Below are positions 34,406 to 45,930 of a stretch of 64,000 nucleotides of DNA, one piece after another. The position numbers and the translations under genes are program-made. Position 1 is the stretch's first letter, and each line of letters starts with the position of its first letter. The notes under the pieces were generated by a model. That model had not been told where the DNA came from, ran no database searches, and was given only the letters and a program-made list of their open reading frames with translations. This DNA is from Porites lobata (Eukaryota; Cnidaria; Anthozoa; Scleractinia; Poritidae), in assembly GCA_942486035.1 (NCBI GenBank), contig CALNXK010000167.1, positions 822,501 through 886,500 on the forward strand, given 5' to 3'.

Positions 34406-35356
34406 TTAAACTTCAAGCTCGCTAGCTACTTCCGTTTGTTTACAAATCATTTTTCGCACTAACTTTACAGCTGATGTTCGGATTTCACGATTACACCAAC
34501 AGTACAAAAATGGATTTACAGACGAGTTCAGGAACACAACAGTCTCTGCAAAGGACCAATTTTCCTCTAAGCGTAAAACTGAGGTTGCATGTAGCAGTGA
34601 ATAAGATAGATAAGGTAAGTAACAAAATATCATGCATATGAAATATATAAAAGTCTTTAAAGCACGTTTCTTTGATATTATCACGTTATTACTATCTGGG
34701 ATATTTACACTAATATTAAAACTGTCCACAGCTTGTTGATGAGCGTGAATCTGGATCTGATGGTGACGAACAATGAAATAAATTTTGATGTAAGAAGCGG
34801 ACGAAAGGACAAAACAAATTGTAATATACACTCCTACAAAAAGATTAAAAACTCTCCATTTCCAAACTGTAAGGCATGGTAAAAGTATGGAAACAAACCA
34901 GAGACTTGCTGAGGCATATAATGCACGTTTTGTTGTCATTAAATTCGGATACGTCATGTGATAGTGAAGAGCTAAAAGTCGATCTACGCTTATGGCTGTG
35001 ATTGTTGCCAGGGAAACACCACAGAGACAAGTAGACATCGAGACTATGGCTTTGAAAATAAACTCACCAGTTAAATGGCGAAGTTCTATGGCAATGTAAA
35101 CAGGTTGGACAACAAGCCCAACAAGAAAATCTGTACTAGCGAGACTGCATAGGAAGATAGTAGACGGTACTGAACGAAGCGAAGGAGTTCTCAAGATGGC
35201 GGCCAACACCAAAGCATTACCAGTGATGGATGTCAGCATCAGTGGAGCATTGAGGATGCAATTTATGACGACAACAGTTTCCAAGCTAGAACTGTCGTCC
35301 ATTTTCAAGTTGTCAGATTTTGATTCATTGTTATCGACAAAGGAGTAGTTTAACAT
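34406..35356 (-). CDS. R7: class A GPCR, type A, intact
   Basis: A complete intronless ORF of 316 codons with all seven segments. Key positions are GN at 46-47, LASTD at 72-76, DRL at 125-127, CYLP at 245-248 and NPFLY at 281-285. Sequons occur at 3 and 10 of the N-tail. The TM3 cysteine and TM5 proline are absent, as in the other loci. R2 is very similar in sequence and flanks but has lost two of these motifs, so R7 shows the undamaged state. Probably a functional plasma-membrane receptor; ligand unknown. Confidence 0.9.
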   Translation of the reverse strand: MLNYSFVDNNESKSDNLKMDDSSSLETVVVINCILNAPLMLTSITGNALVLAAILRTPSLRSVPSTIFLCSLASTDFLVGLVVQPVYIAIELRHLTGEFIFKAIVSMSTCLCGVSLATITAISVDRLLALHYHMTYPNLMTTKRALYASASLWFVSILLPCLTVWKWRVFNLFVGVYITICFVLSSASYIKIYFIVRHHQIQIHAHQQAVDSFNISVNIPDSNNVIISKKRALKTFIYFICMIFCYLPYLSYSLLHATSVLRLEENWSFAETVVFLNSSVNPFLYCWCNREIRTSAVKLVRKMICKQTEVASELEV

Positions 35357-36050
35357 CCTCGATTTCTTTCTTTTTTTTGGCTTTTGTTGTTGCTCGTGGC
35401 GTTTCTTTTACAAACTTAGAAGCGGTGACTTTGCAGCTTTTAATTCGTTGCTTTGTTCTAATTGTGTAACTGGCACCTGTTTGACTCTTTAAAAAGTCTT
35501 TATTAATGAATTCATCACGAAGGCTGAACTCTGTTTTCCATAAGTAAAATTTAGACCAATGGGCGGGGGGGGGGGGGTAAAAGTGTCCGTATTTAAGTCA
35601 AAAATACCCCCTTTTTATGAAGAAAATACTAAAGATACAAAACAGGACGTCAAATGAAATCTCTCTTACTTTCAGAAAGCCATCATTCCGTAGACTATTC
35701 CATAAAACACTCAAAAGTCGCATACCATAAAATTTCGAAAATAAGCCCCTCCATGTATAAGCCCCTCCAAAAATAAGCCCCGCAAACCGGTAACGCAAAA
35801 AGCCCTCCCTTAAATCGCCCCTCCAAATATAAGCCCCCGGGGGTTTGTGCTCGGAAAATTGCCCTCAAATACATAGGAAAACAAAGCAAAAACGGTAAAT
35901 TTACTTCCAACTATAAGGCTAGCACAATCGATTTTCAAACGTAAATTTCCTGCCGTAGATAATCCCCTTCGAATATAAGCCCCTCCAAAAATAAGCCTCT
36001 GAAAAAGGACCTTTCAAAAATGTAAGCCCCGGGGCTTATTTTCGGCGGTA
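35357..36050. other. 5' flank of R7 with empty AGCC site
   Basis: Type A flank with a G-run near 35,564-35,577 and the ATAAGCCCC block. AGCC at 35760-35763 is uninterrupted here, matching the state upstream of R2. Confidence 0.6.
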
Positions 36051-38175
36051 TTTATGATTAGTTATTCAAAAACTGTTCTCTGCATGACTCGTCTGATGCC
36101 AGTATAGGCTGAAACTGATGTCTAAAATCCATCCTATCCTGTGTAAACATCGACATGCTGTCACCTAAGTTTGAAAGCTTCAAAAGTGACTTTTTTATCG
36201 CATTTCAGGCCCGACGGGCAAGAAATATTTGTTGTCTTTTTCTAATCATTAAGTTAAGAAAGAAATAGGAAGTGTGTAACAAAAAGTTCCCTAGCGAAAA
36301 TTATCGTTCATAACGTTTTGACTGATACTGTGAGAAAGTATCAAAGATCAAATCGAATGGAATTATGCCGTTTAGTAAATATATTAAATATGCACGGTCT
36401 TTCAACCTTTTGACTTGTTTCCAAATTGGCTTGATCTTTTGCAACAGAAACTTAGAAACGTTTTCAGTCCCATTTAGACCTAAACCGAACTTAATAACAG
36501 CACTGGAAACTGACATTATTTATGGATACGTCGTACATACATACCTTGCCATTCTCAGACGGAAGGTACAAGGAAACTAATCAAACGCTGCAAGCTCTAG
36601 AAATTTACCAACGCGAACAACCTACTGGGTGTTAATGACATTCGTCAGCCCAGGAAGTATGCAAGTGTAATTATTTCAGTCCGGACATGCGGCGTATTTA
36701 GGGTCTATCAAGACAAAGATTCCGGTGTCCCCCTACCCCCCCTACCGACCTTTCTTCCTCTTTTGGTAAATGCACTTAACTGACTTTGTTAAAATTCGGA
36801 ATTCTACGATTATAGTTTAAGATTTATAATTTTACGACTTCTTCACATATCACGACGATAAGGGTCTATGTACTTGTGACACGTAAGGATAAATGATAAT
36901 AGCAAGCTTTAGCAAAGGCGTTTTTGACCGACGCGCGTCAACCAGAAGTGGACTTATTACATTTTTGGGCACTGGTTTTACGCAGATGTTCGGGCAAATC
37001 GTCTGTTTATGAGACATTATATAGCAATATAAATTTGCTAGCGTTAAGACGTACTATAAGGCCTCATTTCTTGTTGACGTGCGTCGCTTAAAAAACATCG
37101 TTGGTTTAAAGGTGATGTTACACGAAACAATTAGCAACGAAGATTTTTACCGCAACACAGCGTTGCAAAATTGTTGCGACATTGTTTCGAATAGTTACAA
37201 CATTGTTCCAACATTGCAACGCTGTGTTGCGCTAAAAATCGTCTTTGCTAATTGTCCCGTGTAATATCATCTTAAGCTCCCTAATTTGTAACTGCGAGGA
37301 AGGGTGAAAATTATTGGATTTGTCAAACACAATTCAACAAAGGTTGGATCTCCGCTCCTCCACATTAACGAAAACTCCCTTTATTCCCCCCGGGATATTT
37401 GGATGGAGGGCGATAAAAAATATTAAGACCGTTATAGTTATGAATTTACCGTTAGCAGTTGAAAAAAGAATCTGAAAAAAATATTTTAAGATTTGTTCCG
37501 GAAAGCTCAAAACAGTGTAGACGTTTTAAAACGAGAGCTGGTGAGCAAGTTTGAGCAAATAGTAACAAAAAAATATCCAGTTTATGGTAACTTAAAATTT
37601 GCCATTGATCTCAGCGTTAGGTAATAAAAATGGCAGGTGAAAGACGTTTATTGGTTCAGTTGTTATCTTATAATAGCACTTAATATATATTTGCATCACA
37701 CAGGGCAATTTTCCTGGTAAGTTTTTGCCTTTCTCTGTTTAATAAGCAGAACAGCACTCGTTTAAGCGTTGATGAATAGTAATTAGGGATTTCGAAAATG
37801 AATATTTAACTTGCTAGTGATATGAAAATAGATCATCACCTGGCGCTGAGCACACGCTGTTTTTCAAAATAAATTCTTAACCTCAAATCCTCCTTCCCGC
37901 CCCTATTTGCAATAATCTTGCAAACTGAAGTAGACTTTCGCTTAATAGGAACGTGAAGCCAATAATGCGTATAAATGGCGGCTTAATCAAACCACATGAC
38001 GTCACAATCCTTGCTTTAACCAACTCTCTTTAATAAATGCGCTAGTATGATATAAGTTTAGAGGCGCTTTCCAAAAAAAAGAAAAAAACAAATTAAAAAA
38101 AAAACAATAGTGATAAATTATTAGGGTGGTAGAGAAAAGTTATTTTACGCATTTTACAAAAGAAAGACTCCTCAG
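36051..38175. repeat. Array spacer block, copy 5
   Basis: Homologous to 3040-5130, with a foldback MITE at about 37,113-37,271 and TGACGTCA at 37997-38004. No gene is seen. Confidence 0.65.
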
Positions 38176-38715
38176 TCAGTGGCACTCAACGAGAATATAG
38201 TTCAAAACCACTTAAACATAGCATTGTTATACGTATTTTAGTATTTAAACGGTATATATAAACATATTTTTATCCCCTAAATATTTTTCACCTGTTTGGA
38301 TTTCCTAGCGGGAAGTCTAGTGATCCGAAAATTATAGGGATCAAAACTTACCTTTTCGAAATTTCAGCCAGAAAAAAAGTATTTTCTAAATTTCAGCAGA
38401 TAGAGAACTTTCGACTGCGTAGACGAGGAAAAAATCAATAGCAATGTATACTGATTGAAGGCTTCGCTGTGTAATAAGGTTTTGACAAATTATGTAAAGT
38501 GCGGTATCTCGCTCAACATACATACAAGTCTTCGCGGTAACGAAGTTTTGCGTTTCCGGACGAAATCCCGTTAGGTGAACAGAACTGTTCGTAAATGTCA
38601 AGCCATTTTTCTCTGTAAAGTTTAGGTAATAGTTCAGGGAAGTGTTTATAGCGTGGTAAAGATCTGTGAGTATTATATTCCGCTCTTTACAAATACAATT
38701 TTGACCCCGCTCAAG
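38176..38715. other. Half CAGGGGCACCC element and spacer 3' of R8
   Basis: Bases 38,176-38,380 repeat the half element at 14,390-14,615. The rest is non-coding spacer similar to 14,616-14,700 and 16,300-16,450. No gene is seen. Confidence 0.5.
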
Positions 38716-39645
38716 CTAGCTAGCTTTCCCCGTTTGTCTACACATCATTTTTCGGACTATCTTTACAACTGACGATCGGATTTCACGATTACACCAACAG
38801 TACAAAAATGGATTTACCGACGAGTTCAAGAACACAACAGTATATACAAAGGACCAATTCCTGCCAAAAGCTTTAACTGAGGTGGTACTTAGCAATATAT
38901 AAGATAGATACGGTAAATAACAAACTATCATGCAGATGTAATATATAAAAGTCTTTACAGCACTTTTTTTGGATAGTATCATGTCATTACTATCTGGAAT
39001 ATTAAAACTGTTCACAGCTTGTTGTTGAGCGTGAATCTGGATCTGATGATGACGAACAATGAAATAAATTTTGATGTATGAAGCGCACGAAATGACAAAA
39101 GAAACTGCAATAAAAACTCCTGTAATAAGGAAAAAAACGCCTCTTATCCAAACTCTAAGGCATGATAAAAGTATGGAAACAAACCAGAGACTTGCTGAAG
39201 TAGTCATTGCACGTTTTGTGGTCATCAAATTCGCATACGTCACATGATAGTGGAGAGCTAAAAATCGATCCACGCTTATGGCTGTCATTGTTGCTAGTGA
39301 AACACCACAAAGTGAAACAGATATCAAGGTTTCGACTTTGGAAAGAGGCACATCAGTTGAATGGTATAGTTCACTAGCAATGTAAAAAGGTTGACCCACA
39401 AGCCCAACAAGAAAATCTGTACTAGCGAGACTGCACAGGAAGATAGTAGACGGTACTGAACGAAGCGAAGGAGTTCTCAATATGGCGACCAACACCAAAG
39501 CATTACCAGTGATGGATGTGAGCATCAATGGAACATTGAGGATACAATTTATGACAACAATAGTTTCAAAGTTAGAAATGTTGCCCATTCTTTTCGTGTT
39601 ATCGGAGTTTGATTCGTTCTTATTAAAAAAAGAGTAGTTTGGCAT
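38716..39645 (-). CDS. R8: class A GPCR, type C, intact
   Basis: A complete intronless ORF of 309 codons beginning MPNYSFFNKNESNSDN. It has N-tail sequons, the TM1 GN motif, LASTD, DRF with LALHYHVTY, CYLP and NPFLY followed by CWCNREIR. The third intracellular loop is shorter than in type A. It is the only undamaged type C gene here. The front half and upstream flank of R10 derive from this type. Probably a functional plasma-membrane receptor; ligand unknown. Confidence 0.9.
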   Translation of the reverse strand: MPNYSFFNKNESNSDNTKRMGNISNFETIVVINCILNVPLMLTSITGNALVLVAILRTPSLRSVPSTIFLCSLASTDFLVGLVGQPFYIASELYHSTDVPLSKVETLISVSLCGVSLATMTAISVDRFLALHYHVTYANLMTTKRAMTTSASLWFVSILLSCLRVWIRGVFFLITGVFIAVSFVISCASYIKIYFIVRHHQIQIHAQQQAVNSFNIPDSNDMILSKKSAVKTFIYYICMIVCYLPYLSYILLSTTSVKAFGRNWSFVYTVVFLNSSVNPFLYCWCNREIRSSVVKIVRKMMCRQTGKAS

Positions 39646-39964
39646 CTTCGATTTCTTTTTAGAAAGACGCGGTGACTTTGCAGCTTTTAACTCGTTATTT
39701 GTTCTTATTGGGTAATTGGCGCTTGCAGTGTTTGACTCTTTGAAGACCCGGGAGGGGGCGTTGGGAATTACGGCTTATTTTAGCCATTTTTTAAGTCGCT
39801 TTTTCGGTTTTGTTGTCGTTGCGGTTTCCGGTTTTTGTATTTTTTAGCATCTGGTTTTTCGTTTTTTTGTTAAAAATAAAGTAGGTTGGATTCCTTTGTG
39901 GGTCTCTGTGCAGTCAGATGTCAGGTTATGATTTTATATGTTTCTATTTTACAGTCAATCCAGC

Positions 39965-40316
39965 GAGGGCACCCACCGTAAATTTTAGGAAAACATCTGT
40001 TCGGAAAACGATTTGAGATCTAGAATTTGCGGAACATTTGCTGTAAAATTTCTTGCCTGCATTGCCCATTTTTAACAGATTTTTTACCCTCAAAAGGTCA
40101 CCTAGAATTTTCTTTTTTCTGGCTGAAATGTTCGAAAAGGTAAGTTTTGATTACTATAAGTTTTCGGATCTCTCGACTTTCAGCTAGGAAATCGGAAAAG
40201 ATGAAAAATTTTTAGGGGATAAAAATATGCCTATATCTAACGGTTAAATACTAAAATACGTTCACGATGCTGTTTAAGTGTTTTTGAAATACATTCTCGT
40301 TGAGTGCCCTTGATCC
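39965..40316. mobile_element. CAGGGGCACCC element, reverse orientation
   Basis: Begins GAGGGCACCCACCGTA and ends CTCGTTGAGTGCCCTTG, that is, both terminal repeats with a few substitutions. The interior is the reverse complement of the complete copy at 46,921-47,273, including TTTTCGGATC and the ATATGCC region. Its ends are more diverged, so it is an older insertion. Confidence 0.65.
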
Positions 40317-41679
40317 AGGTCAAACTGCAATGTGGCATTCTGGATTTTTTGATCAGAGGCTTACAGCTGTAGGCGAGCTTTTTGCGAACGCAATATTCAA
40401 TCGAGGATCTTTGTGAATTCTCCCAGACAATCCTAGGGCAGATATGCCGGTTTTACGATCATATCATCCATAGATAGTGCTGCATGATACTGTTAAGATG
40501 ATGATTGTCAAGTCGGCAAAATTGAAGAACAACTCCCCAAAAATTCTGTCGGCCGACTATCCACCAAAAAATTCTGTCGGCCGCCAAACGGTCGACTCGG
40601 TTTTCGTTAAACTGTAGAAGAGCTGTTGGTCGAGCTGTTGGATTCATCCGAACTCTGTTTTCAATAAGTAAAATTTAGATGAGCTGTAATCAGTCTGCAA
40701 ACGTTTTAATTGCCTCGCAGTTATCAGTGTACCAACCATGTCAAAATAGTATGCAAAAACTTACACAGTGCATCAAGAAACATTTATCTCTCAGGTGGTA
40801 ACATACAAAAAGACTATCCACGAAAGGAAGGGGGCTCAAAATGAAATCTTGAAACTCACGGCTTTTTTTTGTATTATTCAAGGTTAATATTGAAATATTA
40901 AATTTACACTTCCTCATCTATTAAAAGTATTTTAAGTATTAAGTAGACTTGGGAAATGCTAGAAAACTTTTCATGCTGAATTCACTAATTCATTTTAAAT
41001 TTATTCGAATTCATGCTGAGATGAGAGATGAAACCAGCTCTATCACAAGAAGTTCAATTTGTTAAATTTAGCATTTCCATTTGTTTTGATTTAGCTACTT
41101 TGCTTGATCGTGTGACATTTTCACATGCTGTGGTTGCTGTTGTTGGTTGATAATTATCTTTTTAATTTATTCCATTGTTTTACGCGTTGTTCCAGTTCTC
41201 AGCGCCATTCACCATCCATGCCTAAAATCCATTCCATTCCTCTACTTTTAACGGGATCATTTGCCGTCGACAATGGTGATCACTTGCAGTCGACAATGGG
41301 GATCATTTGCGGTCGGGGATCATTTGCGGTGCAGTACATTTCCGAGTTCCGAAAACTCTCACTTTCAAAACTAGGCTAAGAGCAAAACTATACTTGTGAA
41401 AATGATCGAGTTGCTCAAAAGACGGTTAAAATTATTATGCAGACGCTGTTTCAAGTATTCTTAACATCAACCCATCCTTCCCACCCCCAAACTAAAGATG
41501 AAAACTTAAAGAACATAAAGAGCAAACGGTTTTCCATTTGTAGGTCCAAACAGTGGCTACAAATAGTCTTCTTCTAAAAACGTTCGGAATGAGACCATGT
41601 CAACGAACCTCTTTCTGCTGACTAAAATTTTAGTTAGAGGAGGACTGACTCGTGACTAGTCAATAAACACCAATTACGC

Positions 41680-42055
41680 CGGCCACTAGGGACGAATTAT
41701 CCTTCCAGACAGATAATTCGTCTCTAGTATAAATTCGGTGCTAAGACGAATTATGAAGAAAAATTCGTCTGAGGCTGATTCGTCTGTTAGCACGTCTTGA
41801 ACAGGTGCTAACAGACGGATAATTCGTCTTAGACGGATTATCCGTCTCTAAATTCATATCTGGACGAAAGGTGGACGGTTTTTTGACGAAGTCTCCACAT
41901 GGGAGAAGCTGGTTTCTATATTAATTTTCGCAATGTTTCCTGGGATAAATAAATAAAAATCTAGACAAATTGTTCGTCAAAATTCGTCTTCGGATTTATA
42001 CTTAGACGAATTATCAATCTGACGGATAACTCGTCTCTAGTATAAATTTGGCCAT
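41680..42055. mobile_element. GACGGATAATTCGTC palindrome-rich element
   Basis: The motif ACGGATAATTCGTCT and its reverse complement recur many times, with end-like copies CTAGGGACGAATTATCC and GGATAACTCGTCTCTAGT. A shorter piece lies at 50,692-50,812. No ORF. Confidence 0.55.
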
Positions 42056-43076
42056 TGTAACGCTTTGAACCACTCCGTGCTGATTTCGTAAACACTTTAT
42101 AGGGTCAATGTTTTGATACAGTGAAACTGGAGCTACACGTTTGGCAAGTGGTGGGAATCGTTGGTTACAACTTTTAAACAATAGAGGGCGTGGTCAATCA
42201 CGTGACCTATTATTTTGGATTTGTTTTCCAATTTTTGTTTTGTGTAATTAACTTTACTATCTATAATTTCTTGCGCATGTCTTTAACGACGGTTTTGGAA
42301 AGTGTGCATAAGAACCATGTATGACTTACTGACCCAGGCCTTAATCTGCTTGAGCGTTAGCTTGGACAGGGAATGTGTATGTTGTGGTTAATTTTTTATC
42401 TCAGGTAATTTTTATTTTTCTTTGTTTCAAATTCATGTGCATACATTACCATACCCCAAAACAAAAGAAAAACAAAAATTACCTCAGATGATAAATTAAC
42501 TACAACATGTATATATGTACAAATCTGTAATGTACATTCCTGGTAGGTAGTGAATGAAAATCAAATGAGATCCTCGAAAAGTCCTTAAAAATGATTGCAA
42601 TTTGCTGTATGAACCCTTGATAAGACACGGAAGCAAAAAAAATACAGTGGTTCGGCAGACGGGTGTAATGAGTTCATTTCTAAGGCAAGACTGTAAAAAA
42701 ACAGACTTGCTGAAATATAAGTGAATTCAACGCCCATTTTGAATTGAATTTGAAAACCTGTCGACACAAATACGGATTAACCTTGATCTATAAACTGGTC
42801 ATAACAGGACTCTACTCACGAGTGAAACGTCAAGCACAAACACGAAATTAACTTAAAATAACCTTCAAAATACTTCACAACAATTATATTCCGCTCTTTA
42901 CAAATACAATTTTAACTCTCAAGCTTGCTAGCTTCCTTCGTTTGTCTACACATCATTTTTCGCACCATACCTGGAATCCGGAATCCACGGCTTTGGAATC
43001 CAGAATCCAAGACCGTCTTGGAAACCTTTACATGGGGCAAAATTTTTCACAATGAACCTTAATGCAACTCCACTAC

Positions 43077-44012
43077 CTAGTCAGCTTCCTCTGTTTGTCT
43101 ACACATCATCTTTCGTATTATCTTTACAACCGACGTGCGGATTTCATGATTACACCAACAATACAAAAATGGATTTACGGACGAGTTCAAGAACACAACA
43201 TTAATTACCAAGTTCGACCAATTTCTGTCAAAAGCTATAACTGAGGTGTTACTAAGCAATGAATAAAATAGATATGGTAGATAACAAAATATCATGCAAA
43301 TGAAGTAAATAAAAGTTTTTAAAGCACGTTTCTTTGATATTATAAGGTTATTACCATCTGTAATATTAAAACTGTTCATCACAGCTTGTTGTTGAGTGTG
43401 AATCTGGATCTGATGATGACGAACAATGATGTAAATTTTGATGTAAGAAGCGCACGAAATGACAAAAGAAACTGCAATAAAAACTCCTGTAATAAGGGAA
43501 AAAAAGCCTCCTATCCAAACCCTAAGGCATGAAAAAAGTATGGAAACAAACCAGAGACTTGCTGAAGCATTCATTGCACGTTTTGTGGTCATCAAATTCG
43601 GATACGTCACATGATAGTGGAGGGCTAAAAATCGATCCACGCTTATGGCTGTCATTGTTGATAGGGAAACACCACAAAGTGAAACAGATATAAAGTCTTC
43701 GACTTTATAAAGAGGCCCACCAGCTGAATATTGAAGTTCATTGGCAATGTAAACAGGTTGAACAACAAGCCCAACAAGAAAATCTGTAATAGCAAGACTG
43801 CATAAAAAAATTGTAGATGGTACTGAACGAAGCGAAGGAGTTCTCAAGATAGTGGCCAATACCAAAGCATTACCAGTGATGGATGTTAGCATCAGTGGAG
43901 CATTGAGAATACAATTTATGACAACAATAGTTTCAAAGTTAGAACTGTTGTTCATATTTCCAATGTTGTCCGGTTTTGATTCGTTCTTATAGATAAAAGA
44001 GTAGTTTAGCAT
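43077..44012 (-). CDS. R9: class A GPCR, type B, intact
   Basis: A complete intronless ORF of 311 codons, nearly the same as R4 with scattered substitutions (for example in TM4 and the second loop). GN, LAITD, DRF, CYLP and NPFLY are all present, followed by CWCNHEIR. Its 3' flank with GGAATCC-type repeats and its 5' flank match those of R4 and R11, so the three descend from duplicated cassettes. Probably a functional plasma-membrane receptor; ligand unknown. Confidence 0.9.
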   Translation of the reverse strand: MLNYSFIYKNESKPDNIGNMNNSSNFETIVVINCILNAPLMLTSITGNALVLATILRTPSLRSVPSTIFLCSLAITDFLVGLVVQPVYIANELQYSAGGPLYKVEDFISVSLCGVSLSTMTAISVDRFLALHYHVTYPNLMTTKRAMNASASLWFVSILFSCLRVWIGGFFSLITGVFIAVSFVISCASYIKIYIIVRHHQIQIHTQQQAVMNSFNITDGNNLIISKKRALKTFIYFICMIFCYLPYLFYSLLSNTSVIAFDRNWSNLVINVVFLNSSVNPFLYCWCNHEIRTSVVKIIRKMMCRQTEEAD

Positions 44013-44032
44013 CTTCGATTATTTCCCAGCTT

Positions 44033-44285
44033 TTGTTGATGCGCGTCCGGCCTTTCCTTTCAAAAACAAGCGGTGACTCACAGGTTTTATTTGTAACTCG
44101 TTCTAAATGCGCAACTGGCACCTGTTTCAACTCTTTAAAAATCCTTAATACTTAGTGGATCATATTTTGATGCACGTCCGGCGTTTCCTTCACAAAAAGA
44201 CGCTGTGACTGACAGCTTTTATTTGTGACTCGTTCTAAATGTGTAACTGATACTTGTTTCAACTCAGCTCTTTAAAAGCTTTATG
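44033..44285. repeat. Duplicated 5' flank segment upstream of R9
   Basis: A segment running from GATGC[A/G]CGTCCGG to CAACT[CAG]CTCTTTAAAA occurs twice, at about 44,037 and 44,170, with period about 130 bp. The same arrangement is upstream of R11 (about 52,069 and 52,200). Upstream of R4 only the first part remains before the R5 junction. Confidence 0.65.
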
Positions 44286-45024
44286 ATGTTGTTCATAAGT
44301 AAAATTAAGATAATCTGTAATTAGTCTCAAAACGTTTTCATTGCCGCGCAGTTATTACCGACAATGTCAAAATAGTATTTAGAAATTAGAAGCAGCACAT
44401 AAAACATTATTTTATCGCATAGGTAACAACGCGAGAAACGGCTTCCTATATCTTATTTAGCGCTTAAACTCAGATATATAATTATAATGTTGCCTTGTAT
44501 TTCTTGCATAGCTGGAAGAAGCAGGACAGGCGAAAGAGTTTGCTGCTTCAGATATTTTAGAAGCTCCTAAGGAATATTTTCTTGAAACGGTAGGACGTTT
44601 GTTGGAAACCGACAATTATCTTGGGTAGTAGTTTTCAGATCAATCAGAAGATAACCAAAAGGACTTTTTAGCGTGCCTTTGCATATTATCTTTTCTACTA
44701 AAGGATTTTTCGCAGACAGAACAGAACCAACTCGTGTCAACTCCTAAAAAGCAAAATGTAGACTGAGAAAGAGGTAGAATGTTGCGCATTTATATAGGTT
44801 TTCATGCCATAAAATGCTATTGCTTTCCTCCCCCAAAACCACCACTACCACCACCACCACATTTCTATTGTTTTCTTTCCTCCTCCTCCTCCTCCTCCTC
44901 CTCCTCATTTCTATTGTTTTTCCTCCTCCTCCTCATTTCTATTGTTTTTCCTCCTCCTCGTCATTATTCTATTGTTTTCTATCCTTCGCCCACTCGTTTC
45001 ATTTCCTTTTTCTCCACGAGATTC

Positions 45025-45032
45025 TATAAAAG
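45025..45032 (+). promoter_or_regulatory. TATA box of the 102-codon element gene
   Basis: TATAAAAG lies 35 bp before the ATG at 45,068, a plausible distance for a short leader. Confidence 0.55.
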
Positions 45033-45067
45033 ACTGCCAACTGCCATCTTTAGTTCATTTTGAAACA

Positions 45068-45376
45068 ATGTCTCGTGTAGTGAACAACAACCGTGGTTTT
45101 TTTCAGCTGTTAGCTGATTGCCCTGCTTATCAGCGCCAGTTTCTTTTAAAGACAGCTACTCCACAACAACTACATGCACTAGTCCAAGTCTTATACAATG
45201 TACTCATGAGACACATTCCTATCTCCGAAGAAAATAAGCGGATATTGCTGCCATATAAGGATGCTTTACTTGACCTGGCCAGTCCAAATGTCCCTTACAA
45301 AACGAAGAAGCGAGTCCTTGTACAAGAGGGTAGTGGTTTTATTGAAGATGTATTAGCCCCTGTTGTTTCAGCGTGA
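45068..45376 (+). CDS. Small Polinton/adintovirus-like protein, 102 aa
   Basis: Begins MSRVVNNNRGF. The body has a LLKTATPQQLHAL segment, a predicted helical region (residues about 25-50), a lysine-rich stretch KTKKR and a C-terminal GSGFIEDVLAPV segment. Small proteins of this layout (NRGF start, LLKTA, KK-rich, glycine then hydrophobic tail) recur in Polinton/adintovirus-like elements of marine invertebrates and have been compared with adenovirus-type core or minor virion proteins. I recall this and cannot verify it here. The ORF could be extended upstream to 44,942, but the extension is low-complexity and the TATA box lies inside it, so I start at 45,068. The gene is intact although the element around it is badly decayed. 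Confidence 0.7.
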   Translation: MSRVVNNNRGFFQLLADCPAYQRQFLLKTATPQQLHALVQVLYNVLMRHIPISEENKRILLPYKDALLDLASPNVPYKTKKRVLVQEGSGFIEDVLAPVVSA

Positions 45377-45768
45377 AACGCTGACACTTTCATAGTTTTT
45401 CATTTCCTCGAGATAGATAGGAGAAAACGTCAGACAAAGTTTTCAGCTCCCCTTTGTGTATATGTGCGTGTGTTTGTATAGTTTTAGCGTTAAACAACAT
45501 ATAGGAAGCCGTTTCTCGTGTTGCTAGGTGATCGCTTTCTTATTCCTTTTAATAGACGTTCCGGTAAACTGGGCTCAAGTTACTTCACGAGCAAGTCTAG
45601 GCAAGCTTATTGTTTCTATTGTAGTAGAGTGACGCTCATTAGTAAACCTATCCACTTCATTATATATGGAGGAAGGCACTAAATTAGTATGCAGGAAATC
45701 CAAATTATTATGCGGGGAGTCCAAGGGAAGTCCAAAATGAGGCTTAATTTCCCACATAGTAGACTACT

Positions 45769-45930
45769 GAGAATACTCACGTTTTCGAGACGACGGCAAA
45801 ACAGGCTGAATGGCGTCCTCGGGGAGACCAGGACGGCAAGAACACGAATTTGGGCTTCGTGTGCGCATGCTTGGTTGTGCAAATTTACTTCCGGTAGCCG
45901 TCGTAGCTTGTCCCGTCCTCGTATCTTAAG
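45769..45930. mobile_element. CTTAAG/ACGACG-type MITE, divergent
   Basis: Lies between the Polinton-like right end and the segmental duplication. Its right end, in reverse complement, reads GGAACCTTAAGATACGAGGA, and the left end CACGTTTTCGAGACGACGG is only loosely similar. Same general family as 21,171-21,314. Confidence 0.45.

Larger units (their letters stand above)
39646..43076. other. Spacer between R9 and R8
   Basis: Non-coding. It holds a full-length CAGGGGCACCC-type element in reverse orientation (about 39,965-40,316), short CGGTTTT-rich stretches, a short tandem repeat of GGGATCATTTGC (about 41,250-41,332), the GACGGATAATTCGTC element (about 41,680-42,055) and a hairpin (about 42,375-42,512). 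From about 40,620 it parallels 14,990-17,268. ORFs here are short and unrelated to known proteins. Confidence 0.5.
44428..45768. mobile_element. Polinton-like element, truncated copy
   Basis: The right end reads, in reverse complement, AGTAGTCTACTATG and continues as a terminal repeat (about 45,408-45,768) matching that of the larger element at 53,437-58,566. On the left only the inner part of the terminal repeat survives (44,428-44,490), joined to host flank. Bases 44,510-44,790 match pieces of the larger element's minus-strand genes with the ATPase body deleted, but still include the start region of that gene and its TATATAAATG box. An intact small gene follows at 45,068. No polymerase, integrase or capsid gene is present. 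Confidence 0.75.
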
